This document shows, piece after piece, positions 24,443 through 32,938 of a stretch of DNA of 64,000 nucleotides. Both the position numbers and the translations under genes were made by a program. This DNA comes from Saccharothrix deserti (GTDB lineage: Bacteria > Actinomycetota > Actinomycetes > Mycobacteriales > Pseudonocardiaceae), in NCBI RefSeq assembly GCF_009769385.1, contig NZ_VKAB01000027.1:1-64000 (forward strand), read 5' to 3'. Each line of letters begins with the position of its first letter. Within the stretch, counting starts at the first letter, position 1. A model generated the notes under the pieces. That model was not told the DNA's origin. It searched no databases and was given only the letters and a program-made list of their open reading frames with translations.

Positions 24443-24810
24443 GCGTACCCACCTCGCCGGGCGGGGATCGCGGCGGAACCAGGTATCGGGGTCGTGGTTC
24501 CGCCGCGACATGGCGGTGCGGCAGGGCGCCCCGCGACGGCTGGGGGACGGCCGTCGCCGTACTGCTGCACCGTGCTCGTCGTGCCGGTCTCCTCGGAGGG
24601 GCCAGATCCACCTGGCGCGGGCGTGGCGGCCACCTTCGTGGCCGTGGCGAAGACGGAGCGGAACTGCTCGGCCTCAGCAGCGTCGAGGGCGGCGGCCTCA
24701 CCTGGGGGCGCCACCACCACGACCTCCGAGCCGCGCACGAGCACCTTCAGACTTCGAGGGCGGCCGGCGACATCGCGGCACGTCACCGCCCAAGGTCCGC
24801 GGTCGTTCAT
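24439..24810 (-). CDS. small hypothetical protein (123 aa)
   Basis: The N-terminal half (WAVTCRDVAGRPRSLKVLVRG...VVVVAPPGEAAALDAAEAEQFRSVF in parts) looks like a compact beta-rich domain common in short actinobacterial hypotheticals. The C-terminal half is Pro/Gly/Thr-rich and probably disordered. It is the first gene of the leftward RT/queC operon, and its stop overlaps the next start (ATGA). It follows a 656-base gap that would hold the promoter. Confidence 0.55.
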   Translation of the reverse strand: MNDRGPWAVTCRDVAGRPRSLKVLVRGSEVVVVAPPGEAAALDAAEAEQFRSVFATATKVAATPAPGGSGPSEETGTTSTVQQYGDGRPPAVAGRPAAPPCRGGTTTPIPGSAAIPARRGGYA

Positions 24811-25466
24811 CGTGCGTCACCGCCTCGTGCGGTGGTCCAACTCCGTACCCACACCGGCTGCACGAGGAAACGCGGCACAGCGAGCTTTGTTTGTGGGCAT
24901 CGCGAAACCGTAGGCTTCGCGAATCGCTGGGAGAGCGTCATCATCTACTCCGATAGTCAGCGAGTCCCGATTTACTTTTGTTCCGAACTTCTGCTACTCC
25001 TCATAGCGTCGAGCGTGTTGTTCGCTCGTCGGTCGAAACCGGGCGAGCGATCGGCGTTCCGGCGGCAACGGCGCTGGTAGAGCCGCTGTAAAACCCGCCA
25101 ACGCAGCTAAACGTCCGGCGCGCGGAATGAACCAGAGCGACCACGCGGCGGCGATGGGGCGTCCAGGGGGCGGCAACTATCGTGACCTGCGGAAATGCCG
25201 ATTCGGGGGAGGGTGTGCCGAATGGGTGAAACTTGGGCCACCGTGGGTATTCGCCGCTAAAAGGCGGGGCACGTTGGAGTGGGTTGTGGTAATCGCCCCC
25301 GAACGTCAACGACACCTCGGGCACCAAGAACCACTGATTGCGTGCCCAGGTCCGCCTGTCGGGAAGATCCTCTAGGGTTGACGGGTCGGACCCGTCGCGA
25401 GCTACGGTTGACCTGGGCAAACAGCGACGGGACCATCAGGACGCGACCGGCGCGGACGGAGACGAC
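24811..25466. promoter_or_regulatory. divergent intergenic region with dyad before the XRE gene
   Basis: These 656 bases separate the leftward operon from the rightward XRE gene and show no credible gene. A relatively AT-rich stretch (about 24930-25020) suits the leftward promoter. At 25380-25396 there is a perfect dyad, GACGGGT-CGG-ACCCGTC, preceded by TTGACG, about 70 bases before the XRE start: a candidate operator. The blocks TGACCTGCGGAAA (about 25180) and CCGAATGGGTGAAA (about 25217) resemble those upstream of the gene at 9751. Confidence 0.45.
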
Positions 25467-26678
25467 ATGGCAACGCGACGACAAAGCCTCGCGGACCGTC
25501 GTACGGCTCTGGGATTCACTCAAGAGACGCTTGCCCAGCGACTCGGCGTCGAGCGCTCGACGGTTGCCCGATGGGAACGCGGCGTCCAGGCACCGCAACC
25601 GTGGAACCGGCCCGACTTGGCGAAGGCGCTACAGGTCACACCGGACGGGCTCGCCGAGCTGCTCAGCCAGACCCAGGCCAACAGTGCGAGGTCGGCCCCC
25701 TCCGCTCTCGGCAGTTCTTTAAGGCCGAATTCCCTCGCCGGGTCGGATGTCGTTGAGAGCATTCACGCGACGACCCAGGAGTTCCAGGTCGCAGATCGCA
25801 GAATGGGTGGAGGCGCACTCTATCCGTCAATCGCGCATTACCTCACGGCAGAAGTCGCGCCACAATTGCTCTCCCCATCGGGCGGAGTCTCGGTTCCCCG
25901 GTTGTTCGCCGCCGCCGCCTCTGTCACCGAAATCGCCGGATGGATGGCACACGACAGCGGCGAGGACGGTCCTGCTCGTCAGTACTTCGACCGCGCCTTC
26001 AGACTTGCCGTGGCCGGAGATGATCGTGCGTTGGCAGCCAACGCCTGCGCGTCGATGGCTCATTTGGCGATCGAACTGCGCCAACCGCGAGACGCGCTGC
26101 GCATCGCGGCACAAGGTCTCGACCAGGCCGACCATGCTCAGGGCACCACCAGACTTGTCGCACGACTGCACTCCATGCGTGCACGCGGCCTCGCACTGGT
26201 CGGCGATCGTGTCGGATGCGCGCGAGCACTGGAAGACGCCGAGCGAACGTTGGGTCATGCCGCGGGAGAGGAACCCGCGAAGTGGATCGCGGCCTTCGAC
26301 GAGGCGTCGCTCGCGAGCGAGGCGGCTCTGTGCTTCCTCCAGTTGACCGAACTCGGTGAAGCCGAACGCCGCGCTCGCGAAGTCATCCGCCTCCGCTCGG
26401 GTGACCGTGTCCGGAGTCGCACTTTCGCCCAACTGACACTCGCCAACGTCCTGGTCCACGCCGGACGGACCGATGAGGCGGCAGCGATAGGCCACGAAGC
26501 GTGCAGCACTATCACCTCGTTGAACTCTGCCCGTGTCGTGCATCAACTTCGCGCCCTTGGTGGCGTTCTCAGCCTTGCGCCGAAGTCGCCAGAGGTGGCG
26601 ACGTTCCTCGCGTCGCTCGCTGGCCTCTCCTCGATCTCAGGTGACCGGAATGGTGAGGTTGCCTCGTGGCCGGTGTGA
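25467..26678 (+). CDS. XRE-family regulator with TPR-type C-terminus
   Basis: The 403-residue protein starts at ATG 25467 (MATRRQSLADRRT). Its XRE domain (GFTQETLAQRLG...STVARWERG) is followed by APQPWNRPDLAKAL and helical repeats. It is the fourth member of the paralogous set in this window, and the only one located beyond the RT operon. It overlaps the NUDIX gene start. A dyad 70-87 bases upstream is a candidate autoregulatory site. Confidence 0.85.
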   Translation: MATRRQSLADRRTALGFTQETLAQRLGVERSTVARWERGVQAPQPWNRPDLAKALQVTPDGLAELLSQTQANSARSAPSALGSSLRPNSLAGSDVVESIHATTQEFQVADRRMGGGALYPSIAHYLTAEVAPQLLSPSGGVSVPRLFAAAASVTEIAGWMAHDSGEDGPARQYFDRAFRLAVAGDDRALAANACASMAHLAIELRQPRDALRIAAQGLDQADHAQGTTRLVARLHSMRARGLALVGDRVGCARALEDAERTLGHAAGEEPAKWIAAFDEASLASEAALCFLQLTELGEAERRAREVIRLRSGDRVRSRTFAQLTLANVLVHAGRTDEAAAIGHEACSTITSLNSARVVHQLRALGGVLSLAPKSPEVATFLASLAGLSSISGDRNGEVASWPV

Positions 26679-27157
26679 CCGATGACGAAGAGCGATACGC
26701 ATATCTTGCCGAGGGCAACGCGAAACAAGCCCGTAAACGGGTAGCGGCCGACCTGCTCATTCGCGACGAGGCAGGCCGGATCCTGCTGGTGAATCCAACC
26801 TACAAAGAGGACTGGGACCTGCCCGGAGGCATGGCCGAGAGCAACGAGCCACCTCGGAAGGCCAGCGAGCGGGAGTTGGCCGAAGAACTCGGTCTTGCCG
26901 TGGCTGCCGGTCGCATCCTCGTCCTGGACTGGGTCGGTCCTCACGGGCCGTGGGATGACCAGCTGGTCTTCATCTTCGACGGAGGAACACTGCGGCCTGA
27001 GCAAGCTGCCGCCATCCAGATCAGCGATCCCGAGATCAGTGAGTTCGCCTTCGTCGAACTCGTCGAAGCCAGAGCCAGGCTGCGTCCCGACATGGCCCAA
27101 CGCCTGACCCGGGCATACGACGCCCTCGCCACGGGAACTATGGATTATTCCGAGTAA
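26675..27157 (+). CDS. NUDIX hydrolase
   Basis: The protein of about 160 residues carries a NUDIX box: the Gly of GGMAESNEPP followed by RELAEELGL, at about residues 50-72 (GX5EX7REUXEEXGU pattern). It hydrolyses a nucleoside diphosphate linked to another moiety; the substrate is unknown. The GTG at 26675 overlaps the regulator stop (GTGA); GTG 26666 is also in frame. It may clean up or cap-process a modified nucleotide, and it forms a couplet with the XRE-TPR regulator. Confidence 0.88.
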   Translation: MTDDEERYAYLAEGNAKQARKRVAADLLIRDEAGRILLVNPTYKEDWDLPGGMAESNEPPRKASERELAEELGLAVAAGRILVLDWVGPHGPWDDQLVFIFDGGTLRPEQAAAIQISDPEISEFAFVELVEARARLRPDMAQRLTRAYDALATGTMDYSE

Positions 27158-27199
27158 CCGACTCGTCCGTGTCGGCCGCGAGGCCAGAGCTTCGCGTAG

Positions 27200-27838
27200 T
27201 CAGCCCGGCGGTCCCACGGCCACGGTCACCAGGGCGCCGAGCGCTAGGTAAGGACCAAGCGGCATCGGCGCATGACGCTCGACTCGCCAGACCAGTCTCA
27301 ACACGACGCGCGCGACCGCAGCGAGCAGCCACCCAACGAACGTTCCTGTCAGCACCGCCCCCCAACTCAGCCACGCAAGGGCAAGGCCAAGCAGACCGGC
27401 GAGCTTCACATCGCCGGCACCGAGCCCGCCGAGCGCAAGGGCGAGCACAAGGTAGGCCGCGGCGAGCACGACCATCCCGGCCAACGCCCGTAGCAAGTCG
27501 GCGTAGCTCGAGTTCAGGGCGGTCTCGGTGGCGAAGACTCCACCGAGCACGAGGTAGCTGGGGAGAACCACCTTGCTCGGCAGACGCTGCTCGGCGAGGT
27601 CGACTATCGCGAGCGGCACTGCCACGGCGGCCAGGTAGCTGTAGGCCAAGAGATCGAAGCCGGTTCCAAGACGCCACGCCAGCACAGCAAACAAGATCGC
27701 CGTGAGGGCCGAGGACGCGACCCATGCTCGCGGACCGAACGGCGTGGCTCGGAGCAGTCTTCGAGTCCAGAGGGCCAGCACCCCACCGACGGCTGCGCCC
27801 ACTGCCGTCCAACAAATGATCAACACACCGGGCGTCAA
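27200..27838 (-). CDS. prepilin peptidase (type IV / Tad, A24 family)
   Basis: The integral membrane protein of about 212 residues has several hydrophobic helices. The two catalytic Asp motifs of A24 aspartic peptidases are present: IVDLAEQRLPS and GLGAGDVKLAG. It would cleave the leader of the Flp-type pilin at 34792 at the cytoplasmic membrane face. It is divergent from the rest of the Tad locus. The start is uncertain: TTG 27838 is used, GTG 27826 is possible, and ATG 27958 would add a hydrophilic extension. Confidence 0.85.
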   Translation of the reverse strand: MTPGVLIICWTAVGAAVGGVLALWTRRLLRATPFGPRAWVASSALTAILFAVLAWRLGTGFDLLAYSYLAAVAVPLAIVDLAEQRLPSKVVLPSYLVLGGVFATETALNSSYADLLRALAGMVVLAAAYLVLALALGGLGAGDVKLAGLLGLALAWLSWGAVLTGTFVGWLLAAVARVVLRLVWRVERHAPMPLGPYLALGALVTVAVGPPG

Positions 27839-27909
27839 CTGACCGCACCGCACATCACTGTTTGTAGCAATATCAACACGAGTTGCCGCCCAAAGTGTCG
27901 CGAACTTTG

Positions 27910-28027
27910 GTTCAACTGATACCCCTGTTGAACTCGCAGAGTGACGTGAATGATCCAAAAGAGTGAATCTTGGTCAGAGATTGCCATACCGACTTCAAAG
28001 TCAGTGCTTACCGACTTTGCAGTCGGT
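27910..28027. promoter_or_regulatory. paired dyads in the divergent promoter of the Tad locus
   Basis: GTTCAAC at 27910-27916 pairs with GTTGAAC at 27927-27933. Further right are two tandem dyads: a nearly perfect one at 27988-28005 (ACCGACT...AGTCAGT) and a perfect one at 28010-28027 (ACCGACT-TTGC-AGTCGGT). Their starts are 22 bases apart, two helical turns. They lie between the prepilin peptidase and the lipoprotein gene, in AT-rich DNA, and look like operators. Confidence 0.55.
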
Positions 28028-28046
28028 GGGGGGCCGTGGTGTAGAC

Positions 28047-28691
28047 GTGGTCAGTATCACCAGACACAAGAGACGATCGTTACGGAAGTCGGGGGGTGCA
28101 CCTGTGGCAGGGGGGACGTTTCGCTCCTGGGGTGGTCGCGCACTCGTGGGCGCGGTGAGCCTTGCAGTGCTCGCGGCCTGTAGCTCGGGCAACTCGGCGA
28201 GCCCGCCTTCCGGGACATCGAGTCCCGCTGCTGCGCCTCCAGCGGCGTCGAGCCCGAGCACCCCACTGTCCGCCGAAGACAAGGCCAAGAACGACGCCTT
28301 GACCGCGTACCGAGGGATGTGGCAGGACTTCGTCGAGTCCGGGCGGACATCGGACTGGCAGTCACCGAAGCTGGGGCAGCACGCGACAGGCGTCGCGCTG
28401 ACGAACCTGTCGCGCGGCCTGTACGCCGATCACTACAACGGCCTGGTCACCAAGGGCGATCCGGTGTTGAACCCCACCGTGTCCTCTGTGGAACCCGCCG
28501 GCGACCCTAAAAAGATCATTGTTTCCGACTGCGGTGACTCGACGAACTGGTTGAAGTACCGCGCCGACAACGGGCAACTCGCCGACAACGAGCCGGGAGG
28601 CCGTCAAGCGATCAACGCCATCGTTGAGAAGCAGTCCGACGGCTCGTGGAAGGTGTCGGACTTCGGCGTACACGACGTGGGGACGTGTTGA
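28047..28691 (+). CDS. lipoprotein in the Tad locus
   Basis: The protein has about 214 residues from a GTG at 28047. An N-terminal basic region (TRHKRRSLRK) precedes a hydrophobic helix ending in the lipobox LAAC, so it is probably a secreted lipoprotein. A Ser/Pro/Ala-rich linker follows, then a domain of about 140 residues with an NTF2-like look (LTAYRGMWQDFVES, then a C-terminal beta-rich region ending DFGVHDVGTC). It may help assemble or anchor the pilus outside the membrane. A later GTG start is possible. Confidence 0.72.
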   Translation: MVSITRHKRRSLRKSGGAPVAGGTFRSWGGRALVGAVSLAVLAACSSGNSASPPSGTSSPAAAPPAASSPSTPLSAEDKAKNDALTAYRGMWQDFVESGRTSDWQSPKLGQHATGVALTNLSRGLYADHYNGLVTKGDPVLNPTVSSVEPAGDPKKIIVSDCGDSTNWLKYRADNGQLADNEPGGRQAINAIVEKQSDGSWKVSDFGVHDVGTC

Positions 28692-28693
28692 CC

Positions 28694-29713
28694 ATGCGAC
28701 GCTTCGCAACCATCACCGGGATCGTCGCTGCAAGCCTGCTCGGTCTCGCAGCTCCCGCCCTGGCGGACGGCGGCTGGGGAAACACGAATTGCAGCCAAGT
28801 TCCCACACCGGCGTGTGAGCTGGGAGCGGGCAACAACGGCAACAACGGACGGCCCGGCGGGAACCCCGGGCAAGGCAACAATCCGAACTACCCCGGTACC
28901 GGCAACGACCCCAGCAGCGGGAAGCCCAGCAACCCCGGAGACACGATCATAGGCGGTGACTCGAATCTCGCGAGTTGCTCGTATGTGAAGAGCGACTACC
29001 AGCCACCGGCCGGCGGCGTGGTCACCGCCGCCTACAAACCGCCCACCGCGACCGGCGGGGTTGTGCACGCTGCGGTGTTCCGCCCGGCAGTGGTTCGCGC
29101 GCAGGCAGCGCAGCCCGGTCAGGGGCCCGGCGCGTGGTACGTGTGGAAATGCACCACCGATGGCGTCACGGACGGGCTCTACCGGCCGCCGGTGTGGATT
29201 CCCGACGGGCAGCAGCCGGGCGCGGCCCTGTTGCCCTCGCCCGCCGAGCTGGCGCAGATGGCGCGTAAGCAGCTTCGGTTGCCCTCGCCGACGATCGCGG
29301 CGAACCCGGCCGGTGACCAGTTGGTGAACCTGCCGACCTGGATGTGGTTGTCCGGTGGCTGGGGCCCGGTCTCGGCCACGGCCTCGGTACCCGGTGTCTC
29401 GGTGACGGCGGTCGCGACGCCGACGTCGGTGACCTGGTCGATGGGCGACGGCTCCACCGTCACCTGCACCGGCGCCGGAACCCCGTACAAGGCGGGCACC
29501 GACCCCAAGGCACCCTCGCCGGACTGCGGCCACGTCTACCGCCGTTCCTCGGCGAGTCAGCCGGGGCAGGCGTACCCGGTGACGGCGACCGTGCACTGGA
29601 CGGTCACCTGGTCCGGCGCGGGGCAGGGCGGGACGTTCCCGGACATGACCACGACGGGCGACGCGACCTTCCGCGTGGCGGAGTCCCAGGCGCTCAACAA
29701 CGGTGGCGGCTGA
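28694..29713 (+). CDS. secreted PKD-like protein
   Basis: The 339-residue protein has a clear signal peptide (MRRFATITGIVAASLLGLAA, cleavage near ALA-DGG). An Asn/Gly/Pro-rich segment with NNGNNGRPGGNPGQG follows at residues about 38-75. A C-terminal PKD-like beta domain has VTWSMGDGSTVTCTG and a VYRRSS strand. It follows the lipoprotein by 2 bases. Similar proteins occur in actinobacterial Tad loci. It is likely surface-exposed. Role not known. Confidence 0.72.
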   Translation: MRRFATITGIVAASLLGLAAPALADGGWGNTNCSQVPTPACELGAGNNGNNGRPGGNPGQGNNPNYPGTGNDPSSGKPSNPGDTIIGGDSNLASCSYVKSDYQPPAGGVVTAAYKPPTATGGVVHAAVFRPAVVRAQAAQPGQGPGAWYVWKCTTDGVTDGLYRPPVWIPDGQQPGAALLPSPAELAQMARKQLRLPSPTIAANPAGDQLVNLPTWMWLSGGWGPVSATASVPGVSVTAVATPTSVTWSMGDGSTVTCTGAGTPYKAGTDPKAPSPDCGHVYRRSSASQPGQAYPVTATVHWTVTWSGAGQGGTFPDMTTTGDATFRVAESQALNNGGG

Positions 29714-29835
29714 CCGACACCCGGTCCCCAACGGTTCCGATCTCTTCATAGCCAACAGCGAAATCACCTGTTCCGCTCGCTGGACACCCTTCGGCGACGC
29801 GGCGCACTACCCCCATGCCTTCTGGAGGTACCGGC

Positions 29836-30546
29836 GTGAGCACCAACACCACGATCCGGGCGGACACCGACCGACCCGCCGGCAGGGCCGACGGCCCGTG
29901 GATCAGCGACGGCAGGAAGCCGCCCGCCTCGCGGCTGCGCACCGCGGGTCGTCGTCGCAGCGTCCCGTACCTGCTGCTCGGGGTGCTGCTCGTGCTGGCG
30001 TGTGTGGGCGGGTTCGTGCTGATCTCGCTGAACTCAGGTGATCGGCAGGCGGTCCTCGCGCTGGCCCGGGACGTGTCGGTGGGCCAGGTGTTGACCGCGC
30101 AGGACCTGCGGCAGGTCAACGTCGCGGTCGATCCCGGCGTCGCGGTGGTGGGTGCGGACCAGGCGGCCACCGTGGTGGGCAGGCCGATGGCCACGAGCCT
30201 GTCGGCCGGGGCACTGATCACCCCGAACTCCGTCGGTGGCGCCGCCGTGCCGGCGGACGGGCAGGCGATCGCCGCACTCGCGCTCAAGGCCGGTCAGTTC
30301 CCGCCCGAGGTCGCCCCGGGAACGCGCGTCTCGGTGGTCTTCGTACCCGGTCAGGCGGGCACGGTGAGCAGCCCACCCTCCGATGGCGGAACGGTGTGGC
30401 CCGCCGTGGTGACCAGCGTGATCGTCCCGCCGAACGAGCAGACCACCGTGGTCTCGGTGCAGCTCGCCGAGTCCGCCGCCCGCCAGGTCGCCGCGGTGCC
30501 GGCCGGGCAGTTGTCGATCGTGATGCTCTCCACGGGAGGCCGCTGA
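29836..30546 (+). CDS. SAF domain protein (CpaB/RcpC-like)
   Basis: The protein of about 236 residues has a GTG start with TGGAGG upstream. A hydrophobic helix follows a basic region (residues about 40-65, LLLGVLLVLACVGGFVLI). An SAF domain follows: ALARDVSVGQVLTAQDLRQVNV and MATSLSAGALITPNSV. CpaB/RcpC-type proteins help the Tad secretin or assembly platform. It overlaps the next gene by one base (TGATG). Confidence 0.8.
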   Translation: MSTNTTIRADTDRPAGRADGPWISDGRKPPASRLRTAGRRRSVPYLLLGVLLVLACVGGFVLISLNSGDRQAVLALARDVSVGQVLTAQDLRQVNVAVDPGVAVVGADQAATVVGRPMATSLSAGALITPNSVGGAAVPADGQAIAALALKAGQFPPEVAPGTRVSVVFVPGQAGTVSSPPSDGGTVWPAVVTSVIVPPNEQTTVVSVQLAESAARQVAAVPAGQLSIVMLSTGGR

Positions 30547-31451
30547 TGTTGGTCTCGGTCCTGTCCCTGAAGGGCTCGCCGGGCGCGACCACGTTCGCCG
30601 TGGCGCTGGCGGCCCGCTGGCCGGCACCGGCCCGCACCCTTGTCGTCGAAGCCGACCCGTCCGGCGGCGACCTGGCCTTGCGGTTCTCCCTGCCGTCGAC
30701 GCCGGGCCTGGTGAGCCTGGCCGCCGCCGCGCGCCGTGGCGGCGATGCCGACCTGGTGTGGCAGCACACCCGGCAACTGCCCGGTGGGCTGCCGGTGATC
30801 GCGGCCCCGCCGGACGCGGACCAGGCCCGCGCGGCGCTGGCCGCGCTGGCACCCGACCCCGCCGGCGGGCTCGGGGTCCTGCGCGCGGCGGGGAATCAAC
30901 CGGGAACCGTGGTGGTCGTCGACTGCGGGCGGGTGGATCCCGGTTCGCCGGCGCTGTCGATCGTGCGCTCCTCCGATGTCGTGGTGCTGCTGTCGCGTGC
31001 GCACGCCGACGACCTCGCACACCTGCCGCGCCGGCTGCCCGCGGTCGGCCGCTGGAGCCCGAACCCGGTGCTGCTGCTGGTCGGCGAGGGCTACTCCACC
31101 GCGGAGGTCGCCCGCGAACTCGGCGTGTCGCCGCTGGGACGGGTACCGCACGACCCGAGCGGCGCGGCGGTGTTGTGCGGGAGGCCGGGCAAGCGGCGTT
31201 GGGGGCGCAGCGGCCCGGCGCACTCCGCGTTGGGCCGGTTCGCGCACAAGGTCGCCACCCGGCTCGCCGCCCACGAGAGTCCCTCCGCACCCGTCCGGCG
31301 ACCAGCCGAACCCACTCCGCCGGCCACCCAGGTCCCGGAACTGCGTGCGGTGCCCGGAGGTCCGCCCGACGCGGTCTCACCCAACGGCGTCCGCGCCGCG
31401 CACAGGCCCGCCGCCGACCAGGACGACGGTCGACAAGGAGGGCAGTCGTGA
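30546..31451 (+). CDS. CpaE/MinD-like ATPase
   Basis: The protein has about 301 residues. A deviant Walker A is at the N-terminus (SLKGSPGATTFAVALA). VVEADPSGGDLA and VVVVDCGR follow, as in ParA/MinD-type Tad localisation proteins. A Pro-rich tail (residues about 260-301) is probably disordered. It likely positions the pilus machinery. It overlaps the tadA-type ATPase gene at 31451. Confidence 0.85.
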   Translation: MLVSVLSLKGSPGATTFAVALAARWPAPARTLVVEADPSGGDLALRFSLPSTPGLVSLAAAARRGGDADLVWQHTRQLPGGLPVIAAPPDADQARAALAALAPDPAGGLGVLRAAGNQPGTVVVVDCGRVDPGSPALSIVRSSDVVVLLSRAHADDLAHLPRRLPAVGRWSPNPVLLLVGEGYSTAEVARELGVSPLGRVPHDPSGAAVLCGRPGKRRWGRSGPAHSALGRFAHKVATRLAAHESPSAPVRRPAEPTPPATQVPELRAVPGGPPDAVSPNGVRAAHRPAADQDDGRQGGQS

Positions 31452-32938
31452 TGACGTACCCGACCGACCGCTACCCGGCGCCCGTGCCGCTGCGGCCTCA
31501 CCAGCAGCCCGACGGCCCGGATCTCGATGCTGCCGGTCAGGCCGCACCTGGTCACGGTGCGGGCGCGCCGCCGCTGGGATGGGACGCCGAGGACGACGCG
31601 GTGGACCTCTCGGCCGCCACGATCCGGCTGCGGCAACACTTGCGGGAGCGGTTGAACGCCGAGCTTCCGCAGCGGGTGGCCGACCAGCAGGACCGCACCG
31701 GGACCACCGCCACGCGCGAGGCGCGGCGTGAGCTGGCCCGCGGCATCCTCGACGAGGCGCTGCGCGTGCACACCGAGAACGAGCTGGCCGCGGGGCGGCA
31801 GCTGTTGTCCCGCGAGGCCGAGCAGCGGGTCGTGGCCGAGGTCGTCAACGAGCTGTTCGGCATGGCGGGTTTGCAGCCGTTGCTGGACGACCCGACCGTG
31901 GAGACGATCAACGCCAACCGGTTCGACCGGGTCTTCGTCCAGTTCGACGACGGCCGCCGCGCCCAGGTCGGCCCGATCGCGGGGTCGAACGAGGAGTTGA
32001 CTGACCTGGTCCGGCTGCTCGCCGCACGCGCGAGCAGCCAGGAGCGCCGGTTCGACCAAGGCTCCCCGGCGGTCAACCTCCAACTTCCCGGCGGGGAGCG
32101 GCTGTTCGCCGTGATGGGGCTGACCGCGGGCGGGGTGACGGCGCTGTCGATCCGCCGCCACGGCTACCTCACCGTCACGCTGCCCGAGCTGCGGCGGCGC
32201 GGCACCCTCGACCCCGGCCTGGAGCGGTTCCTGCGGGCGCTGGTCAAGGCCCGCAAGAACGTCCTGATCACCGGCGGCACCGGGGCGGGCAAGACCACGC
32301 TGCTGCGGGCGCTGGCCTCGGAGATGGACCCGCTGGAGCGCATCGTCACCATCGAGGACGCCTTCGAACTCGGGCTGGACCACGACCCGGACATCCACGC
32401 CGACGTGACCGCGTTCCAGGCCCGCGAACCCAACGTCGAGGGCGAGGGCGCGATCAGCCAGGCCGAACTGGTCCGCTGGGGCCTGCGGATGAGCCCGGAC
32501 CGGGTGATCGTCGGGGAGATCCGCGGGCCCGAGGTCATCCCGATGTGCAACGCCATGAGCCAGGGCAACGACGGCTCGATGGCCACCCTGCACGCCTCCA
32601 GCTCCCGGATCGCGTTCACCCGGCTCGCGTCCTACGCCGCCCAGGGCGTGGAGCGGCTGCCGCTGGAGGCGACGAACCTGTTGGTCGCCTCGGCGGTGCA
32701 CTTCGTGGTGCACCTGGCCCGTGCCGAGGACCGCCGCACCCGCGTGGTGTCCTCGATCCGCGAAGTCGTCGGCGCCGACGGGCCCCAGGTCATCTCCAAC
32801 GAGGTCTACCGCCCCGGCCCCGACCGGCGCGCCCGGCCGGTGGCGGGAGCGTTGCGCACCGACACCCTCGACGACCTGGTCGACGTCGGCTTCGACCCCG
32901 GCGTGCTGGAAAACCCCGAGGGCTGGTGGACGCCGTGA
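31451..32938 (+). CDS. tadA: Tad secretion ATPase TadA/CpaF
   Basis: The 495-residue protein has the CpaF family order: an N-terminal helical domain, LFGMAGLQPLLDDPTVETI, a P-loop GGTGAGKTT near residue 275, IVTIEDAFELG, RVIVGEIRGPEV, and GNDGSMATLHA. It is the hexameric motor for pilin assembly at the cytoplasmic membrane. AAGGAGG lies upstream of the start. It overlaps tadB by 4 bases. Confidence 0.95.
   Translation: MTYPTDRYPAPVPLRPHQQPDGPDLDAAGQAAPGHGAGAPPLGWDAEDDAVDLSAATIRLRQHLRERLNAELPQRVADQQDRTGTTATREARRELARGILDEALRVHTENELAAGRQLLSREAEQRVVAEVVNELFGMAGLQPLLDDPTVETINANRFDRVFVQFDDGRRAQVGPIAGSNEELTDLVRLLAARASSQERRFDQGSPAVNLQLPGGERLFAVMGLTAGGVTALSIRRHGYLTVTLPELRRRGTLDPGLERFLRALVKARKNVLITGGTGAGKTTLLRALASEMDPLERIVTIEDAFELGLDHDPDIHADVTAFQAREPNVEGEGAISQAELVRWGLRMSPDRVIVGEIRGPEVIPMCNAMSQGNDGSMATLHASSSRIAFTRLASYAAQGVERLPLEATNLLVASAVHFVVHLARAEDRRTRVVSSIREVVGADGPQVISNEVYRPGPDRRARPVAGALRTDTLDDLVDVGFDPGVLENPEGWWTP

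Noticed and set aside
25001-25420. A leftward frame in the gap before the XRE gene
   Set aside because: It has no ribosome site, no domain, and overlaps the candidate dyad and promoter.
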